Shown here in pieces: positions 9,498-18,495 of a stretch of 64,000 bases of DNA. The position numbers and the translations under genes are program-made. The DNA lies in contig JAIUMA010000012.1 of the NCBI GenBank assembly GCA_022565795.1, positions 17,638 through 81,637 on the forward strand. The letters run 5' to 3'. The notes below the pieces were generated by a model that saw nothing but the letters and a program-made list of their open reading frames with translations, did no database searches and was not told the DNA's origin. This stretch comes from Balneolia bacterium. GTDB lineage: Bacteria; Bacteroidota; Rhodothermia; Balneolales; Cyclonatronaceae. Each line of letters starts with the position of its first letter. Position 1 is the first letter of the stretch.

Positions 9498-9916
9498 TGA
9501 GTCAACAAGCTCCGGATACAGTTACTGTGAAAGCTGCAGTGCCCCTTGTGGCACTTGGCGGTGCTATCGGAGCGGGGCTCAGGTACTCACTTCTATTAAT
9601 TAACCCCTATGGAATGGAGTACTCTTATGTAGTTATTCTTGTTGAGAACATCACCGGGGCTTTTTTCCTGGGCTTACTGGCAGGTTTGATTTCCCGGACT
9701 AAGATAAAAAGCTGGCCCTGGGCAGCATTTTTAGGGACAGGAGTTCTTGGCTCATTTACCACATTTTCCACGTTTATTACCGATATAATCGATTTGAGCG
9801 CATCATCCCTTCTGGTTACGGGAATTTATATGTTTGTAAGCGTAATAGTCGGTTTAATTGCCGCTTTATTTGGATTTTGGATTGGTTCAATTAAAAAAGG
9901 ACAGAGGGTGAAGTAA
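9497..9916 (+). CDS. crcB: Fluoride channel Fluc/CrcB, subunit 1
   Basis: A 139-residue small membrane protein with four hydrophobic segments, the size of a Fluc/CrcB subunit that exports fluoride as a dimer in the inner membrane. Family hallmarks are GGAIGAGLRY near the N terminus, VENITGAFFLG in helix 2 and LGSFTTFSTF in helix 3, which provides the pore phenylalanines. It is followed after one base by a second crcB-like gene, as in organisms with heterodimeric Fluc channels. No fluoride riboswitch is possible directly upstream because the start overlaps the preceding stop. Confidence 0.92.
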   Translation: MSQQAPDTVTVKAAVPLVALGGAIGAGLRYSLLLINPYGMEYSYVVILVENITGAFFLGLLAGLISRTKIKSWPWAAFLGTGVLGSFTTFSTFITDIIDLSASSLLVTGIYMFVSVIVGLIAALFGFWIGSIKKGQRVK

Positions 9917-9917
9917 G

Positions 9918-10289
9918 ATGGTATTTCTCGCAGTAATGGCAGGCGGAGCCCTTGGCGCATTAAGCCGCTATCTAATTGATGGGCTTTTTAAACGAAAGGC
10001 CAGTGGCGTCCCCGGGGGAACCTTCATTATTAATGTAACCGGATCGTTCGGAGCTGGTTTTACTGCAGGACTCATACACTCTGCTTCTTATGAGATACCT
10101 GAACTTTGGGTATTTACCATTGTCACTGGTTTTCTTAGCTCATACACCACTTTTTCGACCTGGATGGTGCAAAGTGCTGACCTTTGGAAGCAGCACGACT
10201 ATATTAATCTATTCATTAATATAGTCGGACAGGTTGTTACAGGCCTGTTTGCAGCACTGGCAGGCATTTGGCTTGCTGGCATCATATAA
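9918..10289 (+). CDS. crcB: Fluoride channel Fluc/CrcB, subunit 2
   Basis: A 123-residue Fluc/CrcB subunit with GGALGALSRY, INVTGSFGAGF and FLSSYTTFSTW. The usual helix-3 GG before YTTFST is SS here. It lies one base after subunit 1 and is the last gene of the metal operon; the convergent GWxTD gene ends 25 bases further on. The two subunits differ clearly from each other, which fits a dual-topology pair that has split into fixed-orientation partners. Confidence 0.92.
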   Translation: MVFLAVMAGGALGALSRYLIDGLFKRKASGVPGGTFIINVTGSFGAGFTAGLIHSASYEIPELWVFTIVTGFLSSYTTFSTWMVQSADLWKQHDYINLFINIVGQVVTGLFAALAGIWLAGII

Positions 10290-10313
10290 TTTGATTTTTG
10301 GTTTGATACCCGC

Positions 10314-11756
10314 TTAGCCTCCAAATGGTCGGCTTAAAACAAATCCATTCAGCCACTCTCGTTTTCTGTCGTGGTGAACGGCATGATAGAAGGTTTGTCT
10401 GCGGAGGGTCCAGTTTGTGAACGGATGACGGTCATCGCCCAAGCGCGTTCTGTCGAATTCAAAAACACGGTATGGGTTGTTTTTATCAAAGCCGTACACC
10501 CAGCGAACGTATGGACCGAAAATATCTTCGTACCACGGCGGTCCGAAAAGAATATAGATCATGCCTAAATCGGTCTTCCAGCCAGCCTTGTAGTTAGAAA
10601 ACTGCTTATTGGCCTCAACTACTCTTTCGTAGAATAAAGCCATAACCTCACGAGCTTTATCGCCGGTTTCCAGATTTTCAAGCCAGAATATATCCACGGC
10701 TCTCCTAAGCTCATCCTCGTCTTCTATGGCCATTAGCCTTCGGTATTCGGAGTTGGTCATGAGGTAAACAAGAGGTTCGGCCAGCTCACGGGCACTCGCA
10801 ATCTCAGGAAAGTGCGGAGGACGCATTCCGAAATCTCGTGCTCTGTACGTAAGGGATTCTGATGGATCCGCAGATTCCTGATGCGTGGTAAAGACTTCAA
10901 ATCTGAAGCTGCCTGATTCTGGTGCTTCTATATTAAACACTATCTCTATGGCCCCGAATTCGGTGTCGAAGCGTCTGGTTTGTTCCTCCAGTACCTGGTG
11001 ACGCCCGTAATTAATTCCTCTTACCCGAATTGAATTACCGGGTAAGTTCCGGTCGGCCATATGGCGTGCCGGCTGGTGATCGGACTCAAACTCAAGCAGA
11101 CGAAGATGTGCATATACAGGATCATCGTCCTGAGAGCGGGTAATGAAAAAGCGGAATTTCAGACTGTCTGATACGGCCTGAACATCATACGTGCCAATGG
11201 TGAAACGCTCACCTTCGGAATCTGTACCTAATAGATTAATGGATGTAATGCTTCCTGCGGCTTCATCAAGATCGGGAAGCGTAAAATTGGTTGTACGGGT
11301 AACCTGTTTGTCTGAGTTAAAATCCTTAACGCTCGCCTGAAGAATATAGTCGCCCGGTTCGATGTCAAAAGATTCACTGAATCGGAGCCTCTCTGTAGTT
11401 TGGATACTTCGTTCAGGGTCGCCTTCAATATCATAGGTGAACTCTTCAGCGAAAATCAAGCCATCAGAGCTGCTGCTGTCAGAACGCCTTAACTCGTAAC
11501 GGACAGTAATCCTTGCCTTGGGAATTTCATCTCTGGTACGGAAAACAAGGCTTCCTTTGGAAACTTCTACAGTTGTTCGAACGAATGAGGCGCCATCATC
11601 GGAATAAGAACCCTCTGCAGTGAGAATAAATTCAGGCGCACCTTCAGTTAAAATAAGCGACTGACCTATATCTACATCATCAATATGCCGTGAACTGCTA
11701 CAGCTCATAAGCACTAAAAAACTGGCGAGCAATAGAATAGCGTATAAATTCTTCAT
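10314..11756 (-). CDS. GWxTD domain-containing lipoprotein
   Basis: A 480-residue predicted lipoprotein (signal peptide ending LVLMSC, Cys about 19). The N-terminal two thirds look like beta-sandwich domains. The C-terminal region (about 335-480) is the GWxTD domain, recognised by AGWKTDLGMIYILFGPP and the surrounding FWLENLETGDKAREVMALFYERV. GWxTD proteins occur widely in Bacteroidota and Acidobacteriota, but their biochemical role is not established. It is transcribed alone, convergent with the crcB pair. Confidence 0.88.
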   Translation of the reverse strand: MKNLYAILLLASFLVLMSCSSSRHIDDVDIGQSLILTEGAPEFILTAEGSYSDDGASFVRTTVEVSKGSLVFRTRDEIPKARITVRYELRRSDSSSSDGLIFAEEFTYDIEGDPERSIQTTERLRFSESFDIEPGDYILQASVKDFNSDKQVTRTTNFTLPDLDEAAGSITSINLLGTDSEGERFTIGTYDVQAVSDSLKFRFFITRSQDDDPVYAHLRLLEFESDHQPARHMADRNLPGNSIRVRGINYGRHQVLEEQTRRFDTEFGAIEIVFNIEAPESGSFRFEVFTTHQESADPSESLTYRARDFGMRPPHFPEIASARELAEPLVYLMTNSEYRRLMAIEDEDELRRAVDIFWLENLETGDKAREVMALFYERVVEANKQFSNYKAGWKTDLGMIYILFGPPWYEDIFGPYVRWVYGFDKNNPYRVFEFDRTRLGDDRHPFTNWTLRRQTFYHAVHHDRKREWLNGFVLSRPFGG

Positions 11757-12250
11757 ATTCGTAGGGGCTAGTAAGATTTTAACTTAAAATTTTAACCAGA
11801 TTCAATCCAAATTTGTTCGCCTGGAGTGTGAAACGGCTGTGAATCGCCAATATTTGGGCAGTAATTTGCCTAAATGTATTAATATGAATATTGTCCCACC
11901 TTCTGTTAATATAGGTAAATAATACTGGGTAAGCTTTAATAAAACAAAGGGTTTAACAAACGGTCTTCTTAGAAGTTGCACTAACAAAATATGCCCATTA
12001 AGTCATTTAAACGCAATTTTTTAGGCTTGCAAAAAGAAAAAAGTGAAATAAAATGGTGGGGTTAAGTTTGTAATTAAATTTATATTGTATTAATATTCAG
12101 TTTGACTGTATTAACAAACAGCCAACCACCACCGATAAAAAAGCTTCTCTTACCTTTTATAATGTGTGTATATCAGATAAAAGCTGAAGAATGCTTTGCT
12201 GAGGTGAAACTTTCCACAAACATATAGTTAACTAACTCATGAGGTCATCT
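11757..12250. other. Long intergenic region upstream of susC
   Basis: About 490 AT-rich bases hold no convincing gene. A TATAAT lies at 12158-12163, and a TAAGTTTG that fits the Bacteroidota -7 consensus lies at 12063-12070, without a well-spaced -33 element. A broken inverted repeat pairs 12055-12074 with 12110-12130 (GGTGG/CCACC, GTTTG/CAAAC, TAAT/ATTA) and could fold in a leader RNA. Confidence 0.4.
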
Positions 12251-15200
12251 ATGATTAGAAAGATACTAGCATTCGCTGTATTGAGTTTGGTCGTGATGTT
12301 CCCGGCTTTAGCTTCTGCTCAGACAGGATCTATTTCGGGTACCATTACCGATTCTCGTACAGGTGAAGCTTTGCCGGGAGCCACTGTGTTCCTGCCAGAT
12401 CTTGCGCTTGGTCAGTCGACAAACCTTGATGGTCAATATACGATCACAAATGTTCCAGCCGGAACGCATAATGTTCGTATTACCTACGTAGGTTATGTCG
12501 CTCAGACTACACAAGTAACGGTAACAGCTGGCGAAAGGACAACTCTAAATATTGAACTCGTAGCCGACCGTGTTGAGCTGCGTGATCTGGTAGTAACAGG
12601 TTACGGTGTACAGCCAAGACGCGAAGTAACCGGTTCTATCGCTCAGGTTCGCGGTGAAACTATCGCCAACGTACCGGTACAAACATTCGACAGCGCGATC
12701 CAGGGTCGTGCAGCGGGTGTAACCATTACTTCCGCTTCTGGTCAGCCTGGTGGCGCCGTTCGCGTACGTGTACGTGGTACAGGTTCTATTAGTGCTGGTA
12801 ACGATCCTCTTTATGTAGTGGATGGTGTGCCGATTACAGTTAATACTGACGTTGCAACACAGGCATCTTCAAATGCACTTGCTGCTATTGCTCCAAGTGA
12901 TATTGAGTCTATCGAGATTCTGAAAGATGCTGCTGCTGCTTCTATCTACGGTGCACAGGCCGCTAACGGTGTAGTACTTATCACTACTAAACGTGGTGCT
13001 GCCGGCCGTACTAACTTTACAGTAACATCACAGGTTGGTATTTCTGAGGCCATCAATACTTATGACATGCTTACAGGTCCTGAGTGGGTTGCGGCTCAAA
13101 TCGAGGGTCGTAGAAATCAGGCCGCAATTAATGCAAGACGAGGTGTAACTACTGCGGCTGGTGATCCTGACGAACAGGAACGTAACTATCGTGGTGGTGC
13201 TTCAGTAGCGCCTTTCCTAATAGGACTACCTGATGACCCGGATGAAAGAGCTGCTATTTTTGATCCTACAGTGACTCCGCTTAGCGAGTTTCTGCAGTTT
13301 GTACCTAATTTTGACTGGCAGGATGAAGTGTACCATACTGGAAACTCCAGAAACCTTAGCATTAATGCGCAGGGTGGTACAGATCAGACTCGATTCTTTA
13401 TCTCCGGTTCGTACGAATACCAGGAAGCACAGGTTATTCGTTCAAATTTCGAACGTTTCAACGTGAGATCGAACATCGACCACAGAGTAAGCGACCTGTT
13501 TTCAATTGAAACAAATATTGGTCTTACTACATTTAATCAATTTGGAGCGATTGCTGACGGTAACTTTACCAACGGTCCGTTCTTTGCGGCTCCATACTCA
13601 GTGCCGATTCAGCCAATCTATAATGAAGACGGTACGTTCAACGAAAACGTGACCGGTAACTACAACATTATACAGGGTCTTCGACTTGAAGATCGTGAAT
13701 CAAGAACCAACCAGGTTGTTGGTAACATGGCCGGTAATTTCAACCTTACGCCGAACCTTGTATTCCGTACCTTCTACGGTCTCGACTATCGTAATGTTCG
13801 TGACAGAAACGTTCGTCCACCGGAAATTCCTGCATTCTCTGGTACGGGTGGTTCTGTATTTGAAGCGAACCGTGAAGTACTGAACTGGAACACCAACCAG
13901 ACCCTCTCATACTTCAATACGTTCGATGATGTTCACAATCTTTCATCTCTGTTAGGTTTTGAATACCGTCAACAAGAACGCGAGTCTTTTACCGCTACTG
14001 GTCAGGGCTTTAACAGTGGACTTTTCAGTAGGCTGCAAAACGCTGCTACACCGGCTGCCGTAGGTGGTTTCTTTACGGAGTTCAAGATTGCCGGTTTTTT
14101 TGGTCAGGCTCGTTATGACTACGATAAGCGCTACTTCGCTACTGCTACACTTCGCTACGACGGATCATCCCGTTTCGGTGAAGACAAGCAGTGGGGTCTG
14201 TTCTATGCAGCTTCTTTAGGGTGGGAGCTTTCTGAAGAAGAGTTCATGGCTGATGTAGACTGGCTGGATCAGTTCCAGCTTCGTGCCAGCTATGGTGTAA
14301 CCGGTAACTCCGAGATTCCTAACTTCGCATCACGCTCCTTGTTCGGCGGTGGTGCAACGTACAACGGTGTCGCAGCCCTTCGTGCTACTCAGCTGGGTAA
14401 CAACGTACTTACCTGGGAAGAAGCGACTACCATTAACCTTGGTTTAAACTGGGCGCTCTTTGAAGGCCGAATCTATGGTACGCTTGACGTGTATCGCAGA
14501 ACCAACGACAGACTTCTATTGGATGACTTCCTGTTTTCTGATTCCGGATTCAATTCATTCACCAACAACGTAGGTGAAGTTCGTAACGAAGGTATTGAAG
14601 TTGAAATCGGTGGTACACTCGTTAATTGGGAAGGATTCCGTTGGGCATCAGACTTTAACATAACGTTCCAGAGAAACGAGATTATGGACCTAGGCGAACA
14701 GTTTGAACTTGAGCCTGGAGAATCAATTTTCTCATATTTTACGTACCGGTTTGCAGGTGTTAACCCTGCCGATGGACGAGGAATGTTTTATGATAGAAAC
14801 GGTAATCTGACCTACAATGTGGTACCTGAGGATCAGACAATTACGGGTAATGCATTCCCAAGCGTAATTGGTGGATGGAATAATACATTGTCGTACTCCG
14901 GATTTACTCTTGATGTATTTTTCCAGTACAATCTTGGTCAGGATTCTTTCAAACAGCAGGAAGGTTTCTTCCTCGATGGAACGGTCTTCCGCGGTCGTGG
15001 TCTTACCACCCGTACATTCGACAGATGGCAGCGTCCTGGCGATATGACCGATATGCCAAGGCTTCTTGGTACGGCTCAGGCTAGTCCTGGTGATGATGAT
15101 TTCTTCTTCACCTCATCTGACTGGCACATTGAAGACGTTGGATATGTGCGCCTGAAGTCTGCTTCACTATCGTATGCTATTCCAAACAACGTAGTGTCTC

Positions 15201-15355
15201 AGATTGGCCTTTCTAGTGCACGCGTATTCGTGCAGGGTGTGAACCTGATTACATGGACCAACTACCGTGGTCTTGACCCTGAGATTCTGACCACGGCGAA
15301 CGCTCCGTTCCCGCAAGCGCGTCAGTACTCAGCTGGTGTTTCTCTGCAATTCTAA
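12251..15355 (+). CDS. SusC/RagA-family TonB-linked outer-membrane protein
   Basis: A protein of about 1034 residues that forms the outer-membrane channel for a nutrient bound by its SusD partner. Order: signal peptide ending ALASAQ, carboxypeptidase-regulatory-like domain (GTITDSRTGEALPGATV), SusC-type plug (GRAAGVTI, YVVDGVPI, SIYGAQAANGVVLIT) and a large barrel ending SLQF. GAGG at 12241-12244 sits six bases before the ATG at 12251, so I prefer that start to the in-frame ATG at 12239. SusD follows after 18 bases. No glycosidase or peptidase is beside the pair, so the substrate (glycan, peptide or other) cannot be named. Confidence 0.94.
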   Translation: MIRKILAFAVLSLVVMFPALASAQTGSISGTITDSRTGEALPGATVFLPDLALGQSTNLDGQYTITNVPAGTHNVRITYVGYVAQTTQVTVTAGERTTLNIELVADRVELRDLVVTGYGVQPRREVTGSIAQVRGETIANVPVQTFDSAIQGRAAGVTITSASGQPGGAVRVRVRGTGSISAGNDPLYVVDGVPITVNTDVATQASSNALAAIAPSDIESIEILKDAAAASIYGAQAANGVVLITTKRGAAGRTNFTVTSQVGISEAINTYDMLTGPEWVAAQIEGRRNQAAINARRGVTTAAGDPDEQERNYRGGASVAPFLIGLPDDPDERAAIFDPTVTPLSEFLQFVPNFDWQDEVYHTGNSRNLSINAQGGTDQTRFFISGSYEYQEAQVIRSNFERFNVRSNIDHRVSDLFSIETNIGLTTFNQFGAIADGNFTNGPFFAAPYSVPIQPIYNEDGTFNENVTGNYNIIQGLRLEDRESRTNQVVGNMAGNFNLTPNLVFRTFYGLDYRNVRDRNVRPPEIPAFSGTGGSVFEANREVLNWNTNQTLSYFNTFDDVHNLSSLLGFEYRQQERESFTATGQGFNSGLFSRLQNAATPAAVGGFFTEFKIAGFFGQARYDYDKRYFATATLRYDGSSRFGEDKQWGLFYAASLGWELSEEEFMADVDWLDQFQLRASYGVTGNSEIPNFASRSLFGGGATYNGVAALRATQLGNNVLTWEEATTINLGLNWALFEGRIYGTLDVYRRTNDRLLLDDFLFSDSGFNSFTNNVGEVRNEGIEVEIGGTLVNWEGFRWASDFNITFQRNEIMDLGEQFELEPGESIFSYFTYRFAGVNPADGRGMFYDRNGNLTYNVVPEDQTITGNAFPSVIGGWNNTLSYSGFTLDVFFQYNLGQDSFKQQEGFFLDGTVFRGRGLTTRTFDRWQRPGDMTDMPRLLGTAQASPGDDDFFFTSSDWHIEDVGYVRLKSASLSYAIPNNVVSQIGLSSARVFVQGVNLITWTNYRGLDPEILTTANAPFPQARQYSAGVSLQF

Positions 15356-15373
15356 ATCATAGAACAGAATAAT

Positions 15374-16861
15374 ATGTTTAAAAAAATTGCTATAACAGCA
15401 GCTTTGAGTCTTGGGGCATTGTCTTTCTATGCCTGCGACTCGCTGCTAGATACCGAACCAAGGCAGTCCGTATCTCCGGAAGTTGCCCTTCAAAATCTTG
15501 CTGGTGTACGAGGCATTGCTGCAAGCGCATACAACCGCTTGCTCTCTACCGCTGCCTACACCAATACCCGTATTGCAGCACCGGAAGTACTTGCTGATAA
15601 CGGTGTACAGAATCCTTCGGGATCACCATCTGGTCGATATGTACAGGAAGCTCAAAATGCTATCGGTACAGGCGTTGGCGGGTGGGGAACCTACTTTGCC
15701 ATGATCAACGATGCTAACTACATTATTGATGGCGTCGACGCTCTTGATGGCCCTCAGGTCGACAAGGATCGTTTCCGGGGCGAAATGCTTTTCCTTAGAG
15801 CACTGGCCTACCACGACCTGGCTAAATCCTACGGATATGAGCCGGGCCGCGAGATCAACAACTGGAACCTGGCTGTTACACTGCGTGTAGAACCAACTCG
15901 TGGTACTACCGACGCGGATACCCCACGCCCGCGTAATACCAACCTTGAGGTTTATGAGCAAATTGAACGCGATCTTCTGCTTGCTGTAGACTTGCTGGGT
16001 TCAGCAGGTGGCAATGACAGATTTCAGGCAACTGAAGGTGCTGCTAAGGCGCTTCTCGCTCGTGTGTACCTCTACTGGGGTCGCTGGGCAGATGCTGCTG
16101 AATGGGCACAGGAAGCTATGGATACACCGGGTGTAAGCCTGGCTACTCCGGCTCAAGTTCCTGGTCTGTTTGCTACTACAGATTCACCTGGCTTAGAGTC
16201 TTTCTTTGAAGTACGCGTTACTTCTGTTGACTTTGGCGGTGCTGTAAACAACTCGCTTTCAGCATTGTTTACACCAGCTCAGTGGTTCGATGTTGTTCCT
16301 TCTGTTGAGCTTAAAGCACTTTATGAAGAAGGTGATGCTCGTTTTAACTCCTTCGTAGATGAAGATGGAGATGAGCAGCTAACCGGGTGGTATTCTAACC
16401 GTCAGGCGAATGGCAACCTTACGCAAATTCACAGCATTAAGTTTAACCAAACTGTAGAAGGTCCTGGTTCTTTCATCGACAACACGCCAGTACTGCGTTA
16501 CGGTGAAATGCTGATTACCCGTGCTGAAGCGCTTGCCCGCAATGATCAGTTTGGCCCTGCTCTAACAGAGCTAAATCGTCTTCGCGTGAATCGTGGTCTC
16601 GGCGAGCTGTCTGGTCTTACCGGGCAGGCTCTGATTGATGAGATTATGGATGAGCGCCGTCGTGAACTTGCTTTCGAAGGCCACCGCTGGTTTGACCTTA
16701 AGAGGCTTAATCAGCAGCTTAACAAACCTGCAGAGTCTGGTTTCTTCGATTTGCTTGCAGATGATTTCAGGTGGTTGAGCCCTGTTCCAACCGGACAGGT
16801 AACGGCTGCTAACGGAGTAATTCAGCAAAATCCTGGTTATGCCGCGGATGATGACGAATAA
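15374..16861 (+). CDS. SusD/RagB-family nutrient-binding outer-membrane lipoprotein
   Basis: A 495-residue SusD-family lipoprotein (signal peptide ending FYACDSLL) that acts as the lid and ligand-binding partner of the SusC channel. It shows the helical TPR-like scaffold (FLRALAYHDLAKSYG, AKALLARVYLYWGRWADAA) and the C-terminal RagB signature ELAFEGHRWFDLKRL. It starts 18 bases after susC in the same transcription unit and is followed 39 bases later by a small lipoprotein gene. Confidence 0.95.
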   Translation: MFKKIAITAALSLGALSFYACDSLLDTEPRQSVSPEVALQNLAGVRGIAASAYNRLLSTAAYTNTRIAAPEVLADNGVQNPSGSPSGRYVQEAQNAIGTGVGGWGTYFAMINDANYIIDGVDALDGPQVDKDRFRGEMLFLRALAYHDLAKSYGYEPGREINNWNLAVTLRVEPTRGTTDADTPRPRNTNLEVYEQIERDLLLAVDLLGSAGGNDRFQATEGAAKALLARVYLYWGRWADAAEWAQEAMDTPGVSLATPAQVPGLFATTDSPGLESFFEVRVTSVDFGGAVNNSLSALFTPAQWFDVVPSVELKALYEEGDARFNSFVDEDGDEQLTGWYSNRQANGNLTQIHSIKFNQTVEGPGSFIDNTPVLRYGEMLITRAEALARNDQFGPALTELNRLRVNRGLGELSGLTGQALIDEIMDERRRELAFEGHRWFDLKRLNQQLNKPAESGFFDLLADDFRWLSPVPTGQVTAANGVIQQNPGYAADDDE

Positions 16862-16900
16862 TAAAAACAGATAAATTTTAACCGATAAATAGATCAAACT

Positions 16901-17440
16901 ATGTTAAAAAAACTGATCATACTAATTGGTTTGGCAGTTGCTGGCTTGGCACTGACCTCCTGTTTTGATGATAACGTCACCACCTATGACGGCCCTCTTC
17001 AAATGGAGATCACACCAGCTACTGTAAGCCTAAATAACATCCAGAACAATGATCCAACGGTTGTCGTAAGCGTACAGCTTATTTCACCAACTGGCCTTCA
17101 AAGCGTGCCTCACTCCGGAACAATTCGTTTTGTTGCCGATGAGTCCACTGCCGTTCAGTCTGTTGGAGATAACGAAGGTGATTTTCGTTACGATATCGAA
17201 TTCGGAACGCATTTCACCCTTGAAGGATGCGAGTTCAGCTCAGCTAACACCTGCGATTTTACTATCGCACCTGAAGACAGCTTGAGCAAAGACTTCGCTT
17301 TCAGCTTCAATCTGGACAATGTTGAAACCCAGACTCGTAACACGGTTGTCTTCGAAATTGAAGACCGTGATGGTGCTGCATATATCGTAGCCCCGAATCT
17401 TCGCCGAAGTGAGATAGTAGGCACAAGAGGAAATAATTAA
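16901..17440 (+). CDS. Small lipoprotein of the SusCD operon, unknown function
   Basis: A 179-residue predicted lipoprotein (lipobox LTSC, Cys about 21) with no domain I can name. It is mostly beta-strand-like, with two further cysteines in GCEFSSANTCDF that could form a disulfide. Its place directly after susD, where SusE/SusF-type surface glycan-binding lipoproteins often sit, suggests an accessory binding role at the cell surface. That is inference from position only. A strong terminator follows. Confidence 0.75.
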   Translation: MLKKLIILIGLAVAGLALTSCFDDNVTTYDGPLQMEITPATVSLNNIQNNDPTVVVSVQLISPTGLQSVPHSGTIRFVADESTAVQSVGDNEGDFRYDIEFGTHFTLEGCEFSSANTCDFTIAPEDSLSKDFAFSFNLDNVETQTRNTVVFEIEDRDGAAYIVAPNLRRSEIVGTRGNN

Positions 17441-17493
17441 TTGGCAATCTTGCTGACTTAAATAGTCAGTTATGATGTCAAATTATATTTGAA

Positions 17494-17527
17494 AAGCCAC
17501 CCTGCATTATGCGGGGTGGCTTTTTTA
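17494..17527 (+). terminator. Terminator of the SusCD operon
   Basis: A long stem, AAGCCACCCTGCA against TGCGGGGTGGCTT with one wobble pair, is followed by a run of T. It closes the susC-susD-lipoprotein unit. Confidence 0.9.
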
Positions 17528-17678
17528 TTTGAACCTATTGTTAATTATCTTGGTATAACAAGACAGGAAAATGAAACGTTATAGTCTGTAACATTTAAAT
17601 AACAGCTAGATTCATTGTCTGCATCAATGTGTTATCTCCGACTATAATCCTGTTACCTATACTTAATTACCTACTATA

Positions 17679-18410
17679 ATGAACTATATCACTACGATTA
17701 CGTCTCTTATCATAGCTCTATTGCTGGTAGCACTGGCTCCAGGCCAAAGTGCTGCGCAAAGTGATGCTACCAGAGCAAATCTAGATAATCTTGTACGTGG
17801 AGGAGCTGTAATTACCTCTCCGATTCGCTCCTTTGGAGTAGACGGAACTCCGCACTTTAACGATAGCTGGCTAATGACCGATGTTACGCTGAGTAACGGT
17901 CAGGTACTTGAGAATGTACCCGCCAAATACAATTCCTATATCGATGCTCTTGAAATCATTAACCGGGCGGATACGCTGCAGCTTAGCGAAGTCCTTGTAC
18001 GTGGTTTTGAAATGACCATGCCGGGTGGTCAAACCGTGAAATTCAGAAACAGAATTGCTAATACCCGCGATTTTGATCAGAACGCCTACCTACAGGTGCT
18101 TTTTGAAGGTGAACAAAGCGGTGTTTTCAAGCGCCACAGAAAAGTTGTTCGCGAAGCCCGCGCCTCTGGTAGTGGGTACGGAGTAACGGAACGCGCAGCA
18201 ACTGTTGAACCTCGTGAAACATTGTTTTTCAGAACTCCGGAAGGAGAGTTTGAGCAGGTCAGGCTCAGAGAACGGAATGTACTCAGACTCTTTGGTGATC
18301 ACAGGTCAGAAATGAGAGATTTTGCCAGAAGCGAAAATCTTGACTTCCGCAGAGAAACAGATTTTGTTATAATGGTAGAGCATTTCGATTCGATTCTTCG
18401 ATCCTCGTGA
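17679..18410 (+). CDS. Secreted protein of unknown function
   Basis: A 243-residue protein with a clear signal peptide (APGQSAAQ, cleavage near residue 27). I do not recognise a domain. The mature part is hydrophilic and rich in Arg and Glu, with a likely alternating beta pattern in the first half (GAVITSPIRSFG, MTDVTLSNGQVLENV) and a charged helical C terminus. It sits between two terminators, so it is probably a single-gene unit with a promoter in 17528-17678. Confidence 0.7.
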   Translation: MNYITTITSLIIALLLVALAPGQSAAQSDATRANLDNLVRGGAVITSPIRSFGVDGTPHFNDSWLMTDVTLSNGQVLENVPAKYNSYIDALEIINRADTLQLSEVLVRGFEMTMPGGQTVKFRNRIANTRDFDQNAYLQVLFEGEQSGVFKRHRKVVREARASGSGYGVTERAATVEPRETLFFRTPEGEFEQVRLRERNVLRLFGDHRSEMRDFARSENLDFRRETDFVIMVEHFDSILRSS

Positions 18411-18433
18411 GCTACTGAAATTTACATAATTAG

Positions 18434-18468
18434 AAAGCCCGTGATACTTACACCACGGGCTTTTTTTA
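18434..18468 (+). terminator. Rho-independent terminator
   Basis: AAGCCCGTG (18435-18443) pairs with CACGGGCTT (18454-18462) and is followed by a T run. It lies between the secreted-protein gene and the convergent polyphosphate kinase gene. Confidence 0.88.
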
Positions 18469-18495
18469 TTTCTCAGTTTCCTGCTTTACGGCTGA

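Noticed and set aside
9440..9500. Fluoride riboswitch in front of crcB
   Set aside because: The crcB start overlaps the permease stop, so there is no leader in which such an RNA could fold.
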